Assembly (NCBI GenBank): GCA_017857175.1
Contig: JAFMDS010000006.1
Location: forward strand, 1 to 64,000
Source of the DNA: Candidatus Nanopelagicales bacterium
GTDB lineage: Bacteria; Actinomycetota; Actinomycetes; S36-B12
Direction of reading: 5' to 3'
DNA: 64,000 nt
Shown: positions 42,140-51,785 of the stretch, piece by piece
Layout of the letters: each line of letters begins with the position of its first letter
Position numbering within the stretch: the stretch's first letter is position 1
Program-made: the position numbers and the translations under genes
The notes under the pieces: generated by a model
What the model was told of the DNA's origin: nothing
The model's input: only the letters and a program-made list of their open reading frames with translations
Databases searched by the model: none

Positions 42140-43376
42140 TAAGGACACGCGTCCTCCGATTACTCCGCTTGCCATCGATCAAGAAATTGAGGTTGTCATT
42201 GGGCCGATTGCTCACGGAGGGCACTTCATTGCTCACGCGTTGGGCAACACCATTTTTGTCCGTGGGGGCATTACGGGTGAACGGGTCATAATTCGCATCA
42301 GTGCAAAACGAAAAAGGATCTATAACGCGGTCGTGACAACCGTATTGGATGCCAGTCCTGATCGTGTTTCCCCGATCTGTTCATCCAGCGGAAAGTGCGG
42401 TGGATGCGATTTTCAGTACATCGCCCCCGATGTACAGCGGCAACTGAAGTTGCAGGTGCTCCAGGAGTCGTTGGTGCGCTTTTCAGGCCTTGATCAGGAG
42501 CAGATACAGGCAATTTTGCCAACTGAAATTGTGCTCCTAGGGGCAAATGCAGGTGAGGCGAGTCGATCTCGAGCCCGATTCATGTGGGATGGGCAGTGGA
42601 ATATGCGAGGCTATATGAACGCAGAACTAATTCCGACTCCACATTGCACCGTTATCTCTGAGCCAATGCGATCAACAATGGCCGAGGTTGCCAAGGCGTT
42701 ACCTGTCGTTGAGTCGGGCACGGCAGTCGAATACTCATTTGTTGAAGGTGACAGTGGTGTGAGTGTTGAAGCTATGGGTCGTCCGGTTATGGGACCACCC
42801 AAAGTTGTGCATTCATATAACGGCTTTACCTACCGCACACCAGTTTCAAGCTTCTGGCAGTCTAACCCTGAACTCATCGGGTCGGTGATGGGTTTCTTGG
42901 ATTCACATCTGGCTGTGGAATCTGGCCAGCGGTGGTGGGATCTCTACAGTGGTGCGGGTGTGTTCGCCGGTTATCTATGTCAACGTGTAGGCATTACAGG
43001 GAGCGTTTTTTCGGTTGAGGGGGATCGGCAGGGAAGCCAATCGGCTAAGCGCGCATTCCACGACTGTCAAAATATTTCAGTGGTCAATGCCGATGTCCAG
43101 GATTTTCTCAATACGATTGAAAACACTCAGTGGATCGATGGTGTGTTGCTTGATCCACCGCGAGTAGGCGCGGGGCAATTGGTGTGCGAACGAATCGTCG
43201 AGCTCTCACCAGGACTCATTGCGTATCTTGCCTGCGATCCGGTGGCACTCTCGAGGGACATTGAACTTCTTTCTTCCCACTATCGACTCACAAAATTGGC
43301 TGCGTACGATGCGTTTCCCATGACCCATCATTTTGAGACTGTCGCACTCCTCGAACGCAGGAGCAATTTATCTTGA
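42108..43376 (+). CDS. TRAM-domain 5-methyluridine RNA methyltransferase
   Basis: A 422-residue class I SAM-dependent RNA m5U methyltransferase of the TrmA/RlmCD type. It begins with a TRAM domain (EVVIGPIAHGGHFIAHALGNTIFVRGGI), has a 4Fe-4S site (CSSSGKCGGCDFQ plus the later PHC), the SAM motif WWDLYSGAGVFAG, and the catalytic parts VLLDPPRVGAG and AYLACDPVALSRD. Whether it acts on tRNA or rRNA cannot be read. ATG 42108 is in the ORF track; ATG 42120 or GTG 42132 would reduce overlap with the permease. Its stop lies inside the acnA operator palindrome. Confidence 0.9.
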   Translation: MILKMSPVVNDKDTRPPITPLAIDQEIEVVIGPIAHGGHFIAHALGNTIFVRGGITGERVIIRISAKRKRIYNAVVTTVLDASPDRVSPICSSSGKCGGCDFQYIAPDVQRQLKLQVLQESLVRFSGLDQEQIQAILPTEIVLLGANAGEASRSRARFMWDGQWNMRGYMNAELIPTPHCTVISEPMRSTMAEVAKALPVVESGTAVEYSFVEGDSGVSVEAMGRPVMGPPKVVHSYNGFTYRTPVSSFWQSNPELIGSVMGFLDSHLAVESGQRWWDLYSGAGVFAGYLCQRVGITGSVFSVEGDRQGSQSAKRAFHDCQNISVVNADVQDFLNTIENTQWIDGVLLDPPRVGAGQLVCERIVELSPGLIAYLACDPVALSRDIELLSSHYRLTKLAAYDAFPMTHHFETVALLERRSNLS

Positions 43377-43406
43377 CGTCAAGATAAATGTGATATCTTT
43401 ACGTCA
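43366..43406. promoter_or_regulatory. Palindromic operator pair upstream of acnA
   Basis: A perfect 24-bp palindrome, half-site ATTTATCTTGAC, spans 43366-43389; a second, imperfect copy (TATCTTTACGTCA, 43394-43406) has its centre 25 bases further on. The palindrome overlaps the stop codon of the methyltransferase gene and lies about 54 bases before the acnA ATG. A TTGACG -35-like hexamer lies inside it, so a bound dimer would block the acnA promoter. The regulator is not identified. Confidence 0.75.
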
Positions 43407-43442
43407 CGCGCAATAAGTGCCGCGCTCACACTTGGAGGCATC

Positions 43443-46100
43443 ATGACCAGCCTAGATTCTTTTTCCGCCCGAGAAACTTTGCGTGTGGGCGATGCAGAGT
43501 TCGAAATTTTTGCGATTGATGCCGTGCCAGGGGCTGGCAAATTGCCCTTCACCCACAAGATATTGCTCGAAAACCTCCTGAGGAACGAAGACGGTGCGAA
43601 CGTCACGCGGGAGACGATCAATAGCCTGGGTTCCTGGAACCCCAACGAGGATCCCAAGGATGAAATTCAGTTCACCCCCGCGCGAGTAGTCATGCAGGAT
43701 TTCACGGGCGTACCTGTCGTGGTAGATCTAGCCACGATGCGTGAAGCCGTCATCGCACTTGGCGGGGATCCATCGAAAATTGAGCCTTTGAATCCATCAG
43801 AGTTAGTTATTGACCACTCTGTGATAGCTGATTTTTTTGGACACAAAGATTCGGCCGCTCGAAATGTCGAGCTCGAATATGAACGAAATCGCGAGCGTTA
43901 TCAATTTTTGCGCTGGGGCCAAGGGGCTTTTGAGGAATTCAAAGTGGTTCCACCCGGTACCGGAATTGTTCACCAGGTAAATATCGAAAACCTTGCTCGG
44001 GTGGTCATGGCGCGCGGTGGAGTTGCTTACCCGGACACGGTCGTTGGGACGGATTCACACACCACCATGGTGAATGGCCTAGGCGTCCTTGGTTGGGGTG
44101 TAGGCGGAATTGAAGCTGAAGCCGCCATGCTGGGTCAGCCTGTTTCCATGCTAATCCCTCGTGTGGTCGGCTTCAAATTGACAGGGCAATTACCCGCGGG
44201 TGCTACTGCAACGGATCTCGTTCTAACGATCACAGAGATGTTGCGTGAACACGGGGTCGTGGGCAAATTCGTTGAATTCTATGGTGAAGGCGTTGGCCAA
44301 GTGTCACTCGCCAATCGTGCAACTATTGGCAACATGAGTCCTGAATATGGCAGCACCGTGGCGATATTCCCCATTGATCAGGTAACCCTCGACTACTTGG
44401 AACTCACAGGTCGAACCGCCGAAAGTATTGCGCTGGTGAAGGCATATGCACAACGTCAAGGACTGTGGCATGACCACGAAAATGAGCCCACATATTCCGA
44501 ACTTCTTGAGCTTGACGTGGCCACTGTGGTTCCAAGCATTGCAGGCCCCAAGCGTCCACAGGACCGAATAGCACTCGCTGACGCAAAACCCGCATTTGCT
44601 CGATCCCTTATTGACTACACCAATAGTCCCGAGCGCGTCGCGAAATTCGAACTTGGGGGAGAGCCGATCACGATAGGGCATGGTGCGGTAACTGTCGCCG
44701 CTATTACCTCATGCACGAATACATCGAATCCGGCCGTCATGATTGGCGCGGGGCTTTTGGCACGCAATGCCGTGAACAAAGGGCTGCAATCCAAGCCGTG
44801 GGTGAAAACGACATTGGCTCCTGGGTCAAAAGTTGTTACCGACTACTATGAAAAATCAGGGTTACAGCCGTACTTGGATAAACTCGGTTTCAACACCGTC
44901 GGATATGGCTGCACAACATGCATTGGAAACTCAGGTCCATTGATCGCAGAGGTTTCCGCTGCGGTAAACGAGCAGGACTTGGCAGTGACTGCGGTTTTGA
45001 GTGGAAACAGAAATTTCGAAGGCCGCATCAACCCTGATATCAAAATGAATTATCTTGCATCCCCGCCGCTAGTGGTCGCATACGCCATTGCGGGCACCAT
45101 GGATATAGACATTCTGAAGGATCCATTGGGAAATGACCCTGATGGTGCACCGGTATTCCTTGCCGATATCTGGCCAAGTGCTGCTGAAATTGAATCAGTG
45201 ATATCCCAGTCGATTGATACAGACATGTTTACTCGCAGATACGCGGACGTCTTCGCGGGGGACGTAACCTGGCAAACGCTTCCCACGCCGACAGATGATG
45301 TGTTCCAGTGGGATCCCAAGAGCACATATGTGCGAAAGCCCCCATACTTCGATGGCATGAAGGTCAGCCCCGATCCGGTGACCGACATTGTGGGTGCACG
45401 TGTTTTGGCCAAGTTGGGCGACTCCGTGACCACCGACCATATATCTCCTGCCGGTTCCATCAAAGCTGATTCCCCTGCTGGCGCATATCTCGCCGATCAC
45501 GGTGTTGAACGCAAAGACTTCAATTCCTACGGCTCTCGCAGAGGAAACCACGAGGTCATGATTCGTGGCACATTTGCCAATATTCGGCTTAAAAACCTGT
45601 TGCTTACTGGTGTTGAGGGTGGGTTCACCATCGATTTCAATGATCCTGACATGCAAGTGACAACGATCTTTGATGCCGCCCAGTCTTATCACTCGTCCGG
45701 AACACCCTTGGTTATTTTAGCGGGCAAAGAGTATGGTTCGGGATCCAGTCGTGACTGGGCAGCGAAGGGCACGGCACTTTTAGGCGTTAAAGCCGTTATA
45801 GCCGAGTCATATGAAAGAATCCACCGATCCAATTTGATCGGCATGGGAGTGCTGCCACTGCAATATCAGCCCGGGCAAAGTGCATCAAGCCTTGGGCTCG
45901 AGGGCGATGAAGTATTCACCATAAAGGGTGTCACTGAACTCAACCAAGGTATAACACCCACTTCGCTCATGGTTGAGGCTGCGCGCTCCGATGGACGAGT
46001 GGTCGAATTTTCTGCGGTACTGCGAATTGATACTCCAGGAGAAGCTGATTACTACCGCAACGGTGGAATTTTGCAGTACGTTCTGCGCTCATTGCTGTGA
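43443..46100 (+). CDS. acnA: Aconitate hydratase
   Basis: Aconitase interconverts citrate and isocitrate in the citric acid cycle and binds a 4Fe-4S cluster. The 885-residue AcnA-type protein has the cluster Cys residues in [19 protein letters not shown] and [14 protein letters not shown], the catalytic [15 protein letters not shown], and the swivel domain [24 protein letters not shown] with [25 protein letters not shown] lies before the ATG. A long perfect palindrome upstream suggests dedicated control. The small gene at 46123 and dxs follow. Confidence 0.97.
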   Translation: MTSLDSFSARETLRVGDAEFEIFAIDAVPGAGKLPFTHKILLENLLRNEDGANVTRETINSLGSWNPNEDPKDEIQFTPARVVMQDFTGVPVVVDLATMREAVIALGGDPSKIEPLNPSELVIDHSVIADFFGHKDSAARNVELEYERNRERYQFLRWGQGAFEEFKVVPPGTGIVHQVNIENLARVVMARGGVAYPDTVVGTDSHTTMVNGLGVLGWGVGGIEAEAAMLGQPVSMLIPRVVGFKLTGQLPAGATATDLVLTITEMLREHGVVGKFVEFYGEGVGQVSLANRATIGNMSPEYGSTVAIFPIDQVTLDYLELTGRTAESIALVKAYAQRQGLWHDHENEPTYSELLELDVATVVPSIAGPKRPQDRIALADAKPAFARSLIDYTNSPERVAKFELGGEPITIGHGAVTVAAITSCTNTSNPAVMIGAGLLARNAVNKGLQSKPWVKTTLAPGSKVVTDYYEKSGLQPYLDKLGFNTVGYGCTTCIGNSGPLIAEVSAAVNEQDLAVTAVLSGNRNFEGRINPDIKMNYLASPPLVVAYAIAGTMDIDILKDPLGNDPDGAPVFLADIWPSAAEIESVISQSIDTDMFTRRYADVFAGDVTWQTLPTPTDDVFQWDPKSTYVRKPPYFDGMKVSPDPVTDIVGARVLAKLGDSVTTDHISPAGSIKADSPAGAYLADHGVERKDFNSYGSRRGNHEVMIRGTFANIRLKNLLLTGVEGGFTIDFNDPDMQVTTIFDAAQSYHSSGTPLVILAGKEYGSGSSRDWAAKGTALLGVKAVIAESYERIHRSNLIGMGVLPLQYQPGQSASSLGLEGDEVFTIKGVTELNQGITPTSLMVEAARSDGRVVEFSAVLRIDTPGEADYYRNGGILQYVLRSLL

Positions 46101-46122
46101 TCAGAGGGTAAGAGTCTAGGAC

Positions 46123-46491
46123 ATGAAACCGCCCGGCTGGCCAGTTGATTTGGTTGAACCCAATGACCCCGACTTTGATCCGCGTGTTGTGCGCTGGCTC
46201 CTTGACCTGCTTCCGGGAGAGATCCGTCAAAGTGCTGTTGCAAAAGACGCCACTGCGCTCGTGTGGTTAGTCGCGGAGCAAACGTCTGCACAGATTGAGC
46301 TCTATCGGTCGCTCTACGCACGCGCCCGAGGAGAAGCCGCAACCGAGGCGGTAGACCCGTTGTTAGAGGCAATTAGTGCAGTTGGGGCCAATCTTGTGCG
46401 ACAGGATCGGGAGATTGCATTGATCGCTCGGGAAATTGGGCGCCAGAGGGCTCTCCACGGGGGCCAAATTCAGCAGATGCACCTAGACTAG
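46123..46491 (+). CDS. Small helical protein of unknown function between acnA and dxs
   Basis: A 122-residue soluble, alpha-helical protein. It opens [32 protein letters not shown], and its middle and C-terminal parts form long amphipathic helices ([26 protein letters not shown] and [27 protein letters not shown]) that could be a coiled coil. No cofactor or catalytic motif is visible. It lies 22 bases after acnA and four bases before dxs, so it is probably transcribed with both. I recall a similar-sized unnamed protein near dxs in other actinobacteria. Confidence 0.75.
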   Translation: MKPPGWPVDLVEPNDPDFDPRVVRWLLDLLPGEIRQSAVAKDATALVWLVAEQTSAQIELYRSLYARARGEAATEAVDPLLEAISAVGANLVRQDREIALIAREIGRQRALHGGQIQQMHLD

Positions 46492-46495
46492 AGCG

Positions 46496-48412
46496 GTGGC
46501 AATTCTCCAGACAATCAAAGATCCGCGGGATCTACGAGCGCTAGATCAAGAACGGTTGCCGGAACTCGCTGCAGAGATTCGTTCGTTTTTGGTTGAAAAG
46601 GTGTCGGCCACTGGTGGACATTTGGGCCCAAACCTAGGTGTGGTGGAACTTTCCATCGCTTTGCATCGAGTTTTTCGATCCCCAGCTGACATGATTATCT
46701 GGGACACAGGGCATCAGTCATACGTCCACAAAATTTTGACGGGTCGCGCAGCAGATTTCGACTCCCTGCGGCAAGAAAATGGATTAAGTGGTTATCCCAG
46801 CCGCTCTGAAAGTGACCACGACCTGGTTGAGAATTCCCATGCTTCGACAGCTTTGTCCTATGCCGATGGACTTGCCAAGGCTTGGCAGCAGCGTCGCATT
46901 TTGGGCGAACAGCACGTTGTGGCAGTCATCGGTGACGGGGCTCTAACAGGCGGTATGGCATGGGAAGCCTTGAACAATATAGCCGCGGCAGATAGACCCT
47001 TGGTAATCGTCGTGAACGACAATGCACGTTCATACTCCCCAACAATTGGAGGGCTTGCGCACCATCTGTCAACCCTGAGAACGGCTCCGAGCTATGAAAA
47101 AGTTATGGGTTGGGGTAAGCGTGTATTGCACAAGACTCCGCTGGTGGGTGAGCCAATCTATGACGCTTTACATGGCATGAAAAAGGGTGTGAAAGATGTT
47201 GTTGCGCCGCAGGGCATGTTTGAGGACTTAGGCCTGAAATACATAGGTCCTATCGATGGACACAACGAAGCTGAGCTTGAATTCGCACTCACGCGGGCGA
47301 GAGATTTCGCGGGGCCCGTCATCGTTCATGCCATTACACATAAGGGTCATGGTTACGCCCCCGCTGAAAATGACGAGGCCGATCGATTCCACGGTGTTGG
47401 GGTAATTGATCCCGACACGGGCAAACCGTTGACCTCGGCAGGTCCAACGTGGACCCAAGCGTTTGCCAATGAAATGGTTGCGATCGGTGGCGATCGTAAA
47501 GACGTTGTTGCCATTACCGCTGCAATGCTCGGTCCCACGGGTCTGGACCTCTTCGCTCAGACCTACCCTGACAGGATTTTTGACGTGGGAATAGCCGAAC
47601 AGCATGCGGCAACCAGTGCCGCGGGGATGGCCTATGGCGGATTGCACCCGGTCGTCGCGCTCTATGCAACCTTCCTGAATCGAGCATTTGACCAGGTGCT
47701 GCTGGACTGTGCACTGCATAAAGCTGGTGTCACATTTGTGTTGGACAGAGCAGGCGTTACAGGGGATGACGGTGCGAGCCACAACGGAGTCTGGGATATG
47801 TCCATGCTGCAGGTGGTGCCTGGTTTGCAGATCGCGGCACCAAGGGATGAATTCACCCTCAAACGAGCTCTACGCGAGGCAATTCAGGTCGATGACGCCC
47901 CCACAGTTGTCCGCTTCTCAAAGGGAGCGTTGCCTGCCCCGATTCCTGCCCTCTCTCATGGTGAGGACATTGACGTGCTCGCGGTTCATGGTGCTGGAGA
48001 AGTACTCATTGTCGCGGTCGGTGCCTTCGCACAATTGGGACTAGATGTTGCAGAGGGGTTACAGGCCCAAGGAATTGGCTCTCAGGTGATCGATCCTCGT
48101 TGGGTTAAGCCAATTTCCCAGGAAGTGATTGAACAAGCAGCTCGTTCGTCACTCGTGATTGTTCTGGAGGATGGAATTCGCGTCGGTGGCGTGGGGGCGG
48201 CAATCGGTCAGGAACTCCGGGACGCTGACTGTGACGTACCGCTGCGTAACTTTGGAACCCCACTTGAATTCCTGAATCACGCAAAGCGTGCATCAATCTT
48301 GGTCGAGACTGGATTGACGTCCCAGGCGATTACGCGTGAAATCACCGAGTTGATGGCGCAAAAGGCTGGCGCCGAATCCGAAGAATCCGAATCCGGCGCC
48401 ATAGTCGATTAA
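46496..48412 (+). CDS. dxs: 1-deoxy-D-xylulose-5-phosphate synthase
   Basis: Dxs condenses pyruvate and glyceraldehyde 3-phosphate, the first step of the non-mevalonate isoprenoid pathway. The 638-residue thiamine-diphosphate enzyme shows [17 protein letters not shown], the ThDP site [26 protein letters not shown], and the catalytic [21 protein letters not shown]. It starts at GTG 46496, four bases after the upstream small gene. The last codons contain TGGCGCCG/CGGCGCCA inverted arms (48367-48401), and a convergent gene begins 15 bases later. uppP at 61.4 kb is downstream in the same pathway. Confidence 0.96.
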   Translation: MAILQTIKDPRDLRALDQERLPELAAEIRSFLVEKVSATGGHLGPNLGVVELSIALHRVFRSPADMIIWDTGHQSYVHKILTGRAADFDSLRQENGLSGYPSRSESDHDLVENSHASTALSYADGLAKAWQQRRILGEQHVVAVIGDGALTGGMAWEALNNIAAADRPLVIVVNDNARSYSPTIGGLAHHLSTLRTAPSYEKVMGWGKRVLHKTPLVGEPIYDALHGMKKGVKDVVAPQGMFEDLGLKYIGPIDGHNEAELEFALTRARDFAGPVIVHAITHKGHGYAPAENDEADRFHGVGVIDPDTGKPLTSAGPTWTQAFANEMVAIGGDRKDVVAITAAMLGPTGLDLFAQTYPDRIFDVGIAEQHAATSAAGMAYGGLHPVVALYATFLNRAFDQVLLDCALHKAGVTFVLDRAGVTGDDGASHNGVWDMSMLQVVPGLQIAAPRDEFTLKRALREAIQVDDAPTVVRFSKGALPAPIPALSHGEDIDVLAVHGAGEVLIVAVGAFAQLGLDVAEGLQAQGIGSQVIDPRWVKPISQEVIEQAARSSLVIVLEDGIRVGGVGAAIGQELRDADCDVPLRNFGTPLEFLNHAKRASILVETGLTSQAITREITELMAQKAGAESEESESGAIVD

Positions 48413-48427
48413 TCTTTAGTTTGCTCC

Positions 48428-50506
48428 TTATGCGGGGACACTTGCAATCCCGCGCGCCAAAAATGGAGTTTTTGAGATTCCGCTACGATCGAGGTAGGGC
48501 GTGATCCCGCCCAACCAGAATGGCCAACCTGCGCCAAGAATCATGCATAGGTCAATATCCTGTGGCTCGGACACTACGCCTTCATCGAGCATGATTCGTG
48601 CTTCTTCTTCCACAGCGATGAGTGCGCGGTTGAGAATTTGATCGGGTGTCATCGTGCTCGGGGAATCTCCAAAGATCGTTGCAACCCGGGGATCGAGAGT
48701 CTTGTTTCCCTTGTCATCCCATTGCCATACACCAGGAATTCCTTGGGAAACGAGTTCACCCATTTTTTCGGAGACGTGGAAGCGCTCCGGATAATGACCA
48801 TTGAGGGTTTGTGCAACATGCTGTGCGACCGCGGGTCCAACCATTTGCACAAGTACGAATGGTTCCATGGGTAGGCCGAGAGCATGGACGGCTGCATCTG
48901 CGTCAGCAAAACTCGCTCCCTCGTCAACGCAATGAATAATTTCACCCAAGAACCTATTCAGGAGCCGGTTGACCACAAATGCGGGCGCGTCTGCTACGAG
49001 GACGCAGGACTTCTTGAGACCTTTACCGACCGCGAAAGCAGTTGCTAATGACGCATCATCCGTTTGCTGTGCCCGTGCGATCTCGAGGAGAGGCATGAGT
49101 GCAACGGGGTTAAAGAAGTGGAAGCCAACTACGCGCTCTGGGTATTTCAGGTCCTTGGCCATTTCCGATACGGACAACGAGGATGTATTGGTGGCGAGGA
49201 TGCATTCAGGTGTGACAACCTCTTCGACCTGGGCAAAAACAGTCTTTTTGACATCCATCTGCTCAAAAACAGCTTCTATGACGAAGTCGGCATCAGCGAA
49301 TCCATCCTTTGATGTCGAGCCCGTGATTAATGCTTTGAGTCTATTTGCCTTGTCTGGAGAGAGGCGTCCTTTGCCCAGGAGTTTGTCTATTTCCCCGTGC
49401 GCATAAGCGACACCTTTTTCAACACGCACTTGATCGAGGTCGGTCATGATTACCGGAACCTTGAGTTGACGGGCAAAAAGAAGCGCTAACTGGCTAGCCA
49501 TCAGGCCAGCCCCAACGATCCCGACCTTCTTGACCGGGCGGGCTAGTGATTTGTCCGGAACTCCAACCGGTTTTTTGGCGCGGCGTTGTACTAAATCAAA
49601 TGAATAGAGCGAGGCGCGCACCGCGTCAGTCATCACGAGATCGGTAAGTGCTTCATCCTCGGCATCGAATCCTTGGCTTCGGGTGTTTGTCTTAGCGGCA
49701 GCCACTAGATCCAATGCGATGTAGGGAGCTCGGGTTGCCCCATGAATGCGTGCATCCACCTGCGAGCGATAACCCTCGACAACGGCATCCCACGTTGAAC
49801 GATCTATTTCCGCGCGGGGTACGTCAATGTCACCTTTGACAACCTTTGCCGCCCAAAGTATGGATTGCTCCAGGAAATCAGCTGGTTCCAGAACAATGTC
49901 CATCACCCCGAGCCGAAGTGCATCTTTGGGTTTCATCTGCTTGTTCTGACTCATCGAGTTAGAAATAATTACCTCGAGCGCATTAGCCGGGCCAACGAGA
50001 TTGGGAAGCAGCCAAGCGCCACCCCAGCCGGGGATAATCCCCAGGAATACCTCTGGCAGTGACAGTGCAGCAGCGTCCGCTGAGACGGACCTGTAATTGC
50101 AATGGAGAGCAAGCTCGAGCCCACCACCCATTGCGGCCCCGTTCACAAATGCGAATGTGGGAACTTTCTGCTCACCAAATCGACGCATGACATCGTGACC
50201 AAGTTTGCCGAAGGAGGCGATGATGCTTGGATCGTTTACAAGGCTCATTGCAGATAAATCCGCGCCGACCGCAAAAATGAATGGTTTGCCTGTCACGGCA
50301 ATGGCGGCAATATCTGGCTGAGCGTTAATTTCATCGAGAGCTGTGTTGATTGACGCAAGGCCGCCAGGTCCAAAGGTTGATGGACGGGTGTGATCCTTGC
50401 CGTTGTCCAACGTGATGAGTGCCATTGTTCCGGCACCCAAGGGCATTTCTATATAACGCACACGTGCGTGGGTCACTACCTCATTGGGATTGTCGGGTGT
50501 ACTCAT
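48428..50506 (-). CDS. fadB: FadB-like bifunctional enoyl-CoA hydratase/3-hydroxyacyl-CoA dehydrogenase
   Basis: The hydration and oxidation steps of beta-oxidation in one 692-residue protein. Residues 1-230 are a crotonase with both catalytic Glu residues (NGAAMGGGLELALHCNYR and LPEVFLGIIPGWGG). From about residue 325 comes the dehydrogenase (VGIVGAGLMASQLALLF as NAD site, catalytic His in VVGFHFFNPVALMPLLEI, C-terminal APAFVVNRLLNRFL). fadA follows upstream on the same strand, three bases away, forming fadAB. Confidence 0.94.
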   Translation of the reverse strand: MSTPDNPNEVVTHARVRYIEMPLGAGTMALITLDNGKDHTRPSTFGPGGLASINTALDEINAQPDIAAIAVTGKPFIFAVGADLSAMSLVNDPSIIASFGKLGHDVMRRFGEQKVPTFAFVNGAAMGGGLELALHCNYRSVSADAAALSLPEVFLGIIPGWGGAWLLPNLVGPANALEVIISNSMSQNKQMKPKDALRLGVMDIVLEPADFLEQSILWAAKVVKGDIDVPRAEIDRSTWDAVVEGYRSQVDARIHGATRAPYIALDLVAAAKTNTRSQGFDAEDEALTDLVMTDAVRASLYSFDLVQRRAKKPVGVPDKSLARPVKKVGIVGAGLMASQLALLFARQLKVPVIMTDLDQVRVEKGVAYAHGEIDKLLGKGRLSPDKANRLKALITGSTSKDGFADADFVIEAVFEQMDVKKTVFAQVEEVVTPECILATNTSSLSVSEMAKDLKYPERVVGFHFFNPVALMPLLEIARAQQTDDASLATAFAVGKGLKKSCVLVADAPAFVVNRLLNRFLGEIIHCVDEGASFADADAAVHALGLPMEPFVLVQMVGPAVAQHVAQTLNGHYPERFHVSEKMGELVSQGIPGVWQWDDKGNKTLDPRVATIFGDSPSTMTPDQILNRALIAVEEEARIMLDEGVVSEPQDIDLCMILGAGWPFWLGGITPYLDRSGISKTPFLARGIASVPA

Positions 50507-50508
50507 GA

Positions 50509-51696
50509 TTAGTTACTTCCTGTCAGATTTTCCCAGATGACGGTGCCACCCATGCCCAAACCAATACACATTGTTGTTATTCCATATTTTGCTTGCGGAT
50601 TCATTTCAAAGTCCTTTGCAAGATTGGACATCAATCGGATGCCACTTGACGCCAAAGGATGGCCGACTGCAATCGCACCGCCCATGGGGTTAACCCGGGG
50701 ATCGTCATCGGCAATGCCGAAGTGGTCAAGGAATGCGAGAACCTGAACCGCGAATGCCTCGTTCACCTCAAAAAGATCGATGTCTTGTATTGACAGTCCT
50801 GCTTTTAATAGAGCCTTCTCTGTACTGGGAACTGGGCCCACTCCCATTACTTCGGGTTCGACACCTGCAAATGCAAACCCGACCATACGCATCTTCTTGC
50901 TCAGTCCGTGGTCATCGGCGAAACTCTCACTGGACAATATGGCCGCCGTGGCGCCGTCAGAGAGGCCTGACGCGTTACCCGCTGTGACCCGACCGTGTGG
51001 CCTGAAGGGAGTCTTGAGAGTTGCCAATCCTTCAAGGGAAGTTCCCGGCCGTGGGGATTCGTCCTCGGTAACAAGTGTGACCCCAAGTTCGGCAGACCGG
51101 GCTGCGACCGGAACCAGATCAGGCTGGATAAGTCCGTTTGCGTAGGCCTTTGCGGTCTTCTCTTGTGACGCCAGAGCGAAAAGGTCCGCGCGCTCCTTGG
51201 TTAGGTGAGGGAACCTGTCGTGGAGGTTCTCAGCTGTCGCCCCCATCTGCATTGCATCAGGGTCAACCAATCGTTCGGAGAGATATCGGGGATTGGGATC
51301 AACGCCCTCACCCATGGGGTGATGAGTCATGTGTTCCACGCCGCCAGCAATGGCGAGGTCATACGCACCCGCCATGATCGCTCCTGAAAGAGTGGTCACG
51401 GCCGTCATGGCTCCTGCGCACCATCGATCAATGGAGTAGCCGGGTACCGAAGAAGGTAGGCCGGCCAGAAGTGAAACTGAGCGACCAATATTCATGCCTT
51501 GGTCTCCGCTTTGCGTTGCAGCGGCTATTGCGACATCGTCGATCTTGTCAGCAGGGACGTTGGGATTGCGCCTTAATAGCTCTCGAATCACTTTGACCAT
51601 CAGGTCATCGGCGCGCGTTTCGGCATACAGGCTTTTGGCGCGAGCAAATGGGGTGCGGGCACCGTCAACAAAGACAACATTTTCACGTTGGGTCAT
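50509..51696 (-). CDS. fadA: Acetyl-CoA acyltransferase (3-ketoacyl-CoA thiolase)
   Basis: The thiolytic step of beta-oxidation. The 395-residue protein has the nucleophile Cys in YSIDRWCAGAMTAVTTL, the VNEAFAVQVLAFL motif, the His in NPMGGAIAVGHPLASSGIRL and the second Cys in TTMCIGLGMGGTVIWE. AGGAGGATCCC precedes its ATG. It is the first gene of the fadAB pair, and a 6-bp inverted repeat (51722-51737) lies 26 bases upstream as a likely operator. Confidence 0.95.
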   Translation of the reverse strand: MTQRENVVFVDGARTPFARAKSLYAETRADDLMVKVIRELLRRNPNVPADKIDDVAIAAATQSGDQGMNIGRSVSLLAGLPSSVPGYSIDRWCAGAMTAVTTLSGAIMAGAYDLAIAGGVEHMTHHPMGEGVDPNPRYLSERLVDPDAMQMGATAENLHDRFPHLTKERADLFALASQEKTAKAYANGLIQPDLVPVAARSAELGVTLVTEDESPRPGTSLEGLATLKTPFRPHGRVTAGNASGLSDGATAAILSSESFADDHGLSKKMRMVGFAFAGVEPEVMGVGPVPSTEKALLKAGLSIQDIDLFEVNEAFAVQVLAFLDHFGIADDDPRVNPMGGAIAVGHPLASSGIRLMSNLAKDFEMNPQAKYGITTMCIGLGMGGTVIWENLTGSN

Positions 51697-51721
51697 GGGA
51701 TCCTCCTCAGGAAAAGCCTAT

Positions 51722-51737
51722 GTTACTGGCTAGTAAC
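51722..51737. promoter_or_regulatory. Candidate operator of fadAB
   Basis: GTTACTGGCTAGTAAC has perfect 6-bp inverted arms (GTTACT/AGTAAC) with a four-base centre, 26 bases before the fadA start. The form is typical of operators for TetR-type fatty-acid regulators; none is encoded nearby. Confidence 0.5.
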
Positions 51738-51785
51738 TTATCTCGCCATGGTTCCTGGAAATTGAAGGTTTGTGTCGCAACCCGG

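Noticed and set aside
45195-45692. 165-residue ORF antisense to acnA
   Set aside because: Shadow of the conserved aconitase frame.
47228-47782. 184-residue ORF antisense to dxs
   Set aside because: Shadow of dxs; no recognisable motif.
48367-48401. TGGCGCCG/CGGCGCCA inverted arms at the end of dxs
   Set aside because: Considered as the dxs terminator, but it is inside coding sequence with a long loop and no T-run; noted only in the dxs entry.
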